This document shows positions 22,187 through 26,812 of a stretch of 26,812 nucleotides of DNA, piece by piece. The position numbers and the translations under genes were made by a program. This DNA comes from DASPXK01 sp035637315. GTDB lineage: Bacteria > Chloroflexota > UBA6077 > JACCZL01. The first letter of the stretch is position 1. Every line of letters begins with the position of its first letter. Under the pieces are notes generated by a model. It was not told the origin of the DNA, made no database searches, and saw nothing but the letters and a program-made list of their open reading frames with translations. The stretch is taken from contig DASPXK010000336.1 in NCBI GenBank assembly GCA_035637315.1, positions 1 to 26,812 of the forward strand, read 5' to 3'.

Positions 22187-24199
22187 CGTCTTGCGACGCA
22201 GCAGGTCGAAGCCACCGATCGAGTCAGCCGGCTCGTAGTGCTCGCGGATGTAGCCGGTGAGGGCCGGATAGTCGGTCGGCTTGAGCCAGTACTCCGCCCC
22301 GAAGCGGTCCCAGATCACATAGGCCGCCGGAGCCGACGCCAGCCGCTCGACGCTCTCTCGCTCGTCGGCGGGCGAGAGCAGGCCCGGGAAGATGTGGTTG
22401 AAGCGGGTCGCGTTTGGGCGGTCGACGAGGTAATAGAGCAGCGGCGCGGCGGGGTAGACGAAGACCCGATCGCCGGGCTGGGTGTGCCGCCAGATGTAGG
22501 CCGCGAGCTGCTGGTACTTCCATGCGAAATCGACCGTCTCGTACACGTGCACGCCGGGCAGGTCGAGCGGGACGTAGTGGGGCGTCGTCAGGCGCAGCGG
22601 CTCGCCGGGCTGGCGGGTGAGTAGATCCTCGCGCCGCAGCTCGAGACTGGGCCAGACCGCCGCCAGGGGCAAGCCGAGCATGGCCACATACATCGCCCCG
22701 CGCCCCAGAGAGGCCGCCCAGGCGGCCGCCAGGCCCCGAGTGGCCACGCTGAACGCGCGCCGGAGGCAGTACGCGCCGAGGATCCAGACCAGCGGGCCAG
22801 ACCAGAGCAGGTGGGGCTCGTCCATGCGTGGATACTGGTTGAGCAGCATCAGCGCGCCGGCCAGCAAGTACCAGCGAAGGTAGAAGCGCAGCGATGGCGG
22901 CACCCGACAGCTCGCCAGCAGGCCGAACGCCGACCAGAACGCGACCAGCGGCAGGTAGAGGATCAGATTGGTCGTGGCCTTGATCGAAAGCAGCGCAGTA
23001 GCACGCTCGATGCGTGGGTGGACAACCTCTGCCTGCCGGAGGAAGGTCGCAACGAGAATGGTCGCCAGGGCCAGCGCGGCCAGGCAGACGACGAGCTTGG
23101 CGGCCCACCTCCACGGGCGGAAGAGCGCCCAGGCGACGAGGACGGCGATGCCGAGCAGCCCCAGCACCTGGAACAATTCCGGCCGCAGCTCCTCCATCCC
23201 CCAGTAATAGCCGCCCGAGTCGATGGCACCCAGAAAGGCGGCGAAAGGGGTCTCCCGCGGGCCCAGCGCTGCCATCAGCGCCAGCACCCAGGGCAGCGTC
23301 ACGGCGAGGAAGCCAACGCCGATCAGGCCGAGCCGGGTCGAGATTACGGCGACTTGTTCCGCGCCGGATGCGAGCCTGGTGCGTGAGCCTCGGCGGTTGC
23401 TTGTTCGGAGTTGTTCGAAGGCCAGCGCACCAAAGGGCGCGACGAACATGGCAAACAGCAGTGGGTCCAGGTGGGCTCGCGTCACCCAGGCGATCCCCAG
23501 ACAGAGCGCCAGGGGGTAAGCCGGCCCGGCCAGCCGCGGCAGCCAGTCGGCTAGCCTGGAGGGCACTGCGCGAGCCAGCCGTCGCGCCCAGCCGTGACTC
23601 CCGTCCGGGGAGGGCGCCTCGACCACGGCTGCGCCCACCAACGCCGCGAGCGTGAACAGCCCCAGATTTTGCTTGACGGCGAAGCCAAGCCCGGCCGCCA
23701 GGCCCGCGACTAGCCACCAGCGGACCCCGCCACGCTCGGCCTGCTGACATACGCACCAGACCGCCACCAGCATCGTTAGGGTCGGCCACCAGGCCGGGTG
23801 GCTGCCCCAAACGCTCGGGATCTGGTCCTCGGCCATCAGCACCCCGAGCGGAATCAGCGCGAACGCTGGCGGCATGATCCGTCGGGCGAGCAGGTACATC
23901 ACCAGCAGCAGCGCCACGCGCGCCACGACCAGAGAGAGGCGCAGCGTCAGCAGGTCCAGCCCAAATAGGCGGAACAGCAGCGCGTTCAGATAGAAGAAGC
24001 CTGGCGTGTACGGGGTGGCGAAGTCACGATATGGCATGTCACCGGCCAGCACTCGGCTGGACGTGTAGATGAAGTAGCCCTCGTCGAGTGGGTCCAGGCG
24101 ATACCGCGCCGCCCACACATAGACGCTCAGAACGGCGACGAGGAACAGACCGACCGCTACCCGTTCGACGTGGGTCGGCTTGAACACCACGGCTGACAC
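22172..24199 (-). CDS. GT39-like membrane glycosyltransferase (GT-C fold)
   Basis: A 675-residue protein with around twelve membrane helices and a C-terminal extracytoplasmic domain (about 540-675). The N-terminal helix is followed by PLDEGYFIYTSSRVLAGDMPYRDF, with the acidic D39/E40 motif of the ArnT/PMT-like GT-C family, then TPGFFYLNALLFRLFG. Such enzymes move sugars from polyprenyl-phosphate carriers to lipids, glycans or proteins outside the membrane. The sugar and acceptor cannot be told. The GTG start is 8 nt from a -10 box and has no ribosome binding site. The last residues come from a heptamer repeat. It is convergent with the rsfS pair and separate from the GT87-like operon. Confidence 0.87.
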   Translation of the reverse strand: MSAVVFKPTHVERVAVGLFLVAVLSVYVWAARYRLDPLDEGYFIYTSSRVLAGDMPYRDFATPYTPGFFYLNALLFRLFGLDLLTLRLSLVVARVALLLVMYLLARRIMPPAFALIPLGVLMAEDQIPSVWGSHPAWWPTLTMLVAVWCVCQQAERGGVRWWLVAGLAAGLGFAVKQNLGLFTLAALVGAAVVEAPSPDGSHGWARRLARAVPSRLADWLPRLAGPAYPLALCLGIAWVTRAHLDPLLFAMFVAPFGALAFEQLRTSNRRGSRTRLASGAEQVAVISTRLGLIGVGFLAVTLPWVLALMAALGPRETPFAAFLGAIDSGGYYWGMEELRPELFQVLGLLGIAVLVAWALFRPWRWAAKLVVCLAALALATILVATFLRQAEVVHPRIERATALLSIKATTNLILYLPLVAFWSAFGLLASCRVPPSLRFYLRWYLLAGALMLLNQYPRMDEPHLLWSGPLVWILGAYCLRRAFSVATRGLAAAWAASLGRGAMYVAMLGLPLAAVWPSLELRREDLLTRQPGEPLRLTTPHYVPLDLPGVHVYETVDFAWKYQQLAAYIWRHTQPGDRVFVYPAAPLLYYLVDRPNATRFNHIFPGLLSPADERESVERLASAPAAYVIWDRFGAEYWLKPTDYPALTGYIREHYEPADSIGGFDLLRRKTTTDY

Positions 24200-24207
24200 G
24201 GCCGGCT

Positions 24208-24213
24208 AGTATA
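24208..24213 (-). promoter_or_regulatory. -10 box directly upstream of the GT39-like gene
   Basis: TATACT on the minus strand lies exactly 8 nt before the GTG start at 24199, with no Shine-Dalgarno between. This is the same arrangement as at secD. No clear -35 box is seen. Confidence 0.45.
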
Positions 24214-24247
24214 CGGTCGCGGGCTGAAGAGGCGAGGGGGCTACGGG

Positions 24248-24994
24248 CTATGCGTCTGGCAGGACCAGGTGGAACACGGTCCCGCCGTTATCGCCGGGCT
24301 CGTGCCAGACCCGGCCACCACAGCGGGCTGCCACCTCCCGAGCCAGGTACAGGCCGAGTCCAAGGCCGCGCACCCCGGTCCTGGTCGCGCTCTGCCCGCG
24401 GAAATAGCGCTCATAGACCCGCTCGTGCTCCTCTGGGGCGATCCCCAACCCGGGATCGAAGACTGTGATGTGGACCTCATTGTGGCAGCGCCCGACGCTG
24501 ATCGGGACCCGTCCACCGTCTGGCGCGTAACAGATCGCATTAGCGACCAGATGGGACAGGAGCTGGCCCAGGCGACGGGGATCACAGCGACCCACAACTG
24601 GCCCGTCGTTCAGGACGGCCAGCGCGTGCAGCCCGCTGCGGCGCCTGGCGCGGTCCACGACGTCGCGTACGACACCAACCACATCTGTTACAACCGGCTG
24701 ATGGGTGACCAGGTCGGCGTCGAGCTCGGCGACTTCTGAGAGATGATTGAGTAGCTCGGCCAGGCGCCGTGTCTCCTGCAGGATCACCCCGCTGGCTCGC
24801 ATGACCGCGGCCTGGTTAGCCGGGTTGCGCTCGATCAACTGCGTGTACCCGTGAATGGCGGTCAGAGGCGTCCTGAGCTCGTGCACCACCAGGGACGGAA
24901 TCCCGCCGTCCCGGTTCGAGCGTCGAGCAATCCCGCCCTGCGCCTCAGGGCGCATCGGCCGGGCGCCGGGGTGCATACGGATCTGGTCCACCAT
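24248..24994 (-). CDS. Short soluble histidine kinase
   Basis: A 248-residue kinase consisting only of HisKA (phosphoacceptor in VVHELRTPLTAIHGYTQL, about residue 38) and HATPase (N box LVANAICYAPDGG, G1 DPGLGIA, G2 GLGLGLYLAREVA). The 30-residue N-terminus is basic and shows no sensor domain or membrane helix, so input must come from another protein or from the dimer itself. It may be a truncated descendant of a larger kinase; its core motifs are intact. Start ATG 24994 is taken; an internal ATG at codon 7 is possible. It is divergent from the DUF4346 gene across an 80-nt gap. No response regulator is nearby. Confidence 0.85.
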   Translation of the reverse strand: MVDQIRMHPGARPMRPEAQGGIARRSNRDGGIPSLVVHELRTPLTAIHGYTQLIERNPANQAAVMRASGVILQETRRLAELLNHLSEVAELDADLVTHQPVVTDVVGVVRDVVDRARRRSGLHALAVLNDGPVVGRCDPRRLGQLLSHLVANAICYAPDGGRVPISVGRCHNEVHITVFDPGLGIAPEEHERVYERYFRGQSATRTGVRGLGLGLYLAREVAARCGGRVWHEPGDNGGTVFHLVLPDA

Positions 24995-25074
24995 AGGCTA
25001 CACTCCGACGGGGGCGCGACAGGATTCGGATCGAGCTTGCCTCCGTGCCAACACATTGCAGGAGGTGTGCCAGC

Positions 25075-25932
25075 GTGGCTCCCGGCAGCCCTAGAGGGGA
25101 GGGCGGCCGCCAACGCCTGACCGCCTGGCCGCCACTTGTCGGCGACTTCGTGCTGGGAAATCCCGACAGTCCTGTCGCGGTCTGCACGCTCGCCAGCAGG
25201 AGCCTGCTGCCCCACCTGGCCGGCCGCCCCGAGATCGCGATCGCTGGGCGCGTTTACACCGAGAACGTCGGGATCGAACGGATGGTCCAGAACCTGGTGT
25301 CCAATCCGCGCCTTCGCGTGCTGATCGTGTGTGGCCGCGAGTCACCCCACCGGACCGGCCAGACTATCCTCAGCCTCCACCGGCAGGGCCTCGACTCCGA
25401 ACGGCGGGTCGCCGGGTTGGCCGGACCCGAGCCGTCCCTACCGAACCTGGAGCCGGCCCAGCTCCGCCGGTTCCAGGAGCGAATCCAGGTGATCGATTTG
25501 ATCGGCGAGCTGAGCGTCGAGCGGATCGTGGCGCGAGCACGGCTGGCCAGCGAGGCGATCGGCGAAGCAGGCCGCGTTTCAGCCACGGCCGCAGGCGGCC
25601 CGGCCCCGGCGCGCGACGTCAAGCGGATTCGGGCCACCGCCGACGCGGCCGCTGACTGGCGCTATGACCCAACCGGCTTCTTTCTGATCTTCGTGGAGCG
25701 TGACTCGGGCGCACTCCGGGTTGAGCACTACTCTCAAGACCGGACCCTCCTTCGGATCGTCGAGGGCCGCACCGCGCGCGAGGTCTGCGACACACTGGTG
25801 AGGCTTGGTCTGGTCACTGAGATGGGGCACGCCGCCTACCTCGGACGCGAGCTGGCGCGGGCGGAGGCGGCGGCGCGTCTGGAGCTCCGCTACGAGCAGG
25901 ACAGCCCGCTCGACCCAAATCGTCGGGCTTAG
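25075..25932 (+). CDS. MtrA-like/DUF4346 protein, possible corrinoid binder
   Basis: The N-terminal half resembles methanogen MtrA, the corrinoid subunit of tetrahydromethanopterin S-methyltransferase: GDFVLGNPDSPVAVCTLAS (23-41), GRVYTENVGIERMVQNLVSNP (58-78) and VCGRESPHRTGQTILSLHRQG. H92 aligns with the histidine that MtrA uses as axial cobalt ligand. The C-terminal part is a DUF4346 domain (DPTGFFLIFVE, VEHYSQD, HAAYLGRELARAEAAARLELRYEQD). MtrA's membrane anchor and other Mtr subunits are absent, so it should be soluble and is not a methanogenesis enzyme. The start GTG 25075 is set by ggaggtg (25061-25067); the frame is open to 25045. A role in C1 or corrinoid chemistry is inferred. Confidence 0.8.
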   Translation: MAPGSPRGEGGRQRLTAWPPLVGDFVLGNPDSPVAVCTLASRSLLPHLAGRPEIAIAGRVYTENVGIERMVQNLVSNPRLRVLIVCGRESPHRTGQTILSLHRQGLDSERRVAGLAGPEPSLPNLEPAQLRRFQERIQVIDLIGELSVERIVARARLASEAIGEAGRVSATAAGGPAPARDVKRIRATADAAADWRYDPTGFFLIFVERDSGALRVEHYSQDRTLLRIVEGRTAREVCDTLVRLGLVTEMGHAAYLGRELARAEAAARLELRYEQDSPLDPNRRA

Positions 25933-25944
25933 GGACTTTTCACC

Positions 25945-25971
25945 ACCGAGTGCACCGAGGACACGGAGACG
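25945..25971. repeat. Nonamer repeat downstream of the DUF4346 gene
   Basis: Three imperfect 9-nt units (accgagtgc, accgaggac, acggagacg) follow the DUF4346 stop codon. This accgag/acggag type of motif is a common intergenic short repeat in related genomes as far as I recall. The rest of the gap to about 26052 holds no gene that I can support. Confidence 0.4.
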
Positions 25972-26052
25972 ATAGATCCCTTTAAGCCTCTGCGCCCTCG
26001 GCGGGGGAACGGTCTCCCGGGCGCTCGACGGCAACGGCGGCCGCGGGGCCGT

Positions 26053-26577
26053 CGCGAGCGGGATGAACTGGGCCGGCGAGACCAGGCCTCGCCCGGGATG
26101 CTGCCAGCGAACCAGCGCATGGAACTCCTTGATCCGGCCGGTCCCGAGATCGACCACCGGCTGGTAATGGACGATAAGCTCGTTGCCCTCGATCGCTCGT
26201 CCCAGTCCTGACTCGAGCGCCAGGCGCTGCCACGCTCGCACGCTCATGCTCGGATCGCAGCGCGAAGGCCGCGTAGAACAGTGGCATGGCGCGGAACGGA
26301 TCGCCCAGACCTGTCCCGACCACCAGCAGCCCGAGCCATTCGAGCGGCGTCTGAAGCACGGAGAACCGAGCTCGGACGTACCCCGAACCCACCATCAGCA
26401 GAGCGAGGCGAGCCCGACGCCCGCCGCCCGAAGGGGCCCGTCCCGTCCAGCCGCGAGCGCGAGCTACGCGGCGACCACGACCGCGCCGGCCAGCAGGCAG
26501 ATCCAGCGCGCCCGGCCGAGCAGGCCAGCCGGCGCGGGGCCAGGGATGCCAACACCGCAAGGATTCGCAAGGTCACG
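26053..26577 (-). pseudogene. Decayed membrane-sensor/EAL gene
   Basis: Pieces of one protein lie in three frames on the minus strand. A start-like VTLRILAVLASLAP (from 26577) shifts frame into GLLGRARWICLLAGAVVVAA (to 26464), then a third frame gives LALLMVGSGYVRARF, TPLEWLGLLVVGTGLGDPFR and PLFYAAFALRSE, typical of a membrane sensor. A third frame change at about 26245 leads directly into RAWQRLALESGLGRAIEGNELIVHYQPVV, the start of an EAL domain, which breaks off after PAQFIPLA (26053). The GGDEF domain and most of the EAL are missing, and the EAL signature reads HAL (26104-26127), lacking the metal-binding Glu. The gene cannot make an active c-di-GMP phosphodiesterase. Confidence 0.65.
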
Positions 26578-26812
26578 ACTGCCTGGGGGCGTGTGCATAG
26601 AAAAACGGAGAGCCGGGCGGCTAAGTGATGGGCAGGGGCGGTCCGCTGGACTTCTCGCCTTCACGACTTTGAGTGGAGTTTTGCCGGGACTTTCGCGAAG
26701 TCGGCCCGACCATGCCCGAAATTTCGCCCACCCGGCCACCTTAATAGTGGAGGGGATGAACTGCGCGCCGCCGTCCGGCTCGCTCCAGGGGGTGAATCCT
26801 CAGGGCGGGGAA
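26578..26812. other. No supported gene at the right end
   Basis: The last 235 bases have only short frames without recognisable domains. An ATG at 26756 with ggagggg immediately before it opens a frame to the end of the window (MNCAPPSGSLQG...), but the spacing is too short for a normal ribosome binding site and nothing about the peptide is familiar. It may be the edge of a gene or of an insertion sequence beyond the window. Confidence 0.4.

Noticed and set aside
22224..23810. 528-residue minus-strand open frame
   Set aside because: It is a second frame inside the GT39-like gene, rich in Arg/Gly/Pro with no domain; the other frame has the clear membrane-enzyme pattern.

Overview
The window is high-GC bacterial chromosomal DNA that reads as an ordinary, mostly housekeeping stretch of a member of the Chloroflexota. 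This is an inference from several things seen together: two GAF-type histidine kinases (one with five GAF domains), a small free-standing SWIM zinc-finger protein, an MtrA-like/DUF4346 protein, an archaeal/cyanobacterial-type CobT, many GTG starts and GC-rich palindromic repeats between genes. No rRNA, tRNA, CRISPR array or phage gene was seen.

Layout. 1-500: a terminal-inverted-repeat relic of an insertion sequence that keeps only a transposase tail. 518-972: promoter, perfect palindrome and the SWIM protein gene. 1035-3142: cobD/cobT pair for the nucleotide loop of cobamides. 3167-3339: a MITE-like element that seems to supply the -35 box of the next gene. 3391-5656: def and an oligopeptide-binding lipoprotein whose reading frame has no normal start codon. 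5653-8988 (minus): five-GAF histidine kinase. 9097-11492: secD-secF. 11553-14341 (minus): pyrG then manC, with a promoter and hairpin leader before pyrG. 14569-17366 (minus): nfeD-type protease, slipin and a protein with beta-carbonic-anhydrase zinc motifs. 17607-18581 (minus): aldo/keto reductase. 18642-21517 (minus): GT87-like membrane protein, small membrane protein and GAF histidine kinase. 21581-22164: rsfS and a one-helix membrane protein. 22172-24199 (minus): GT39-like membrane glycosyltransferase. 24248-24994 (minus): short soluble histidine kinase. 25075-25932: MtrA/DUF4346 protein. 26053-26577 (minus): a decayed membrane-sensor/EAL gene. 26578-26812: no gene that I can support.

How the parts relate. 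Co-directional pairs are tightly packed: cobD/cobT, secD/secF and rsfS/small membrane protein all meet at a GTGA start-stop overlap. Several genes (secD, rsfS, the GT39-like gene) have a -10 box exactly 8 nt before the start codon and no Shine-Dalgarno, which suggests leaderless mRNAs; others (def, pyrG, the aldo/keto reductase, the DUF4346 gene) have clear ribosome binding sites. cobD/cobT and the MtrA-like protein share a possible corrinoid theme, but they are 22 kb apart.

The most unusual thing is what the intergenic repeats do. At least five different repeat types sit across the 3' ends of genes, where they encode the last residues, the stop codon and probably the terminator. I see no complete multi-gene novel system. 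The best leads are the carbonic-anhydrase-like gene in the nfeD-slipin operon, the bacterial MtrA/DUF4346 protein, the repeat-made C-termini and the leaderless-gene signature.
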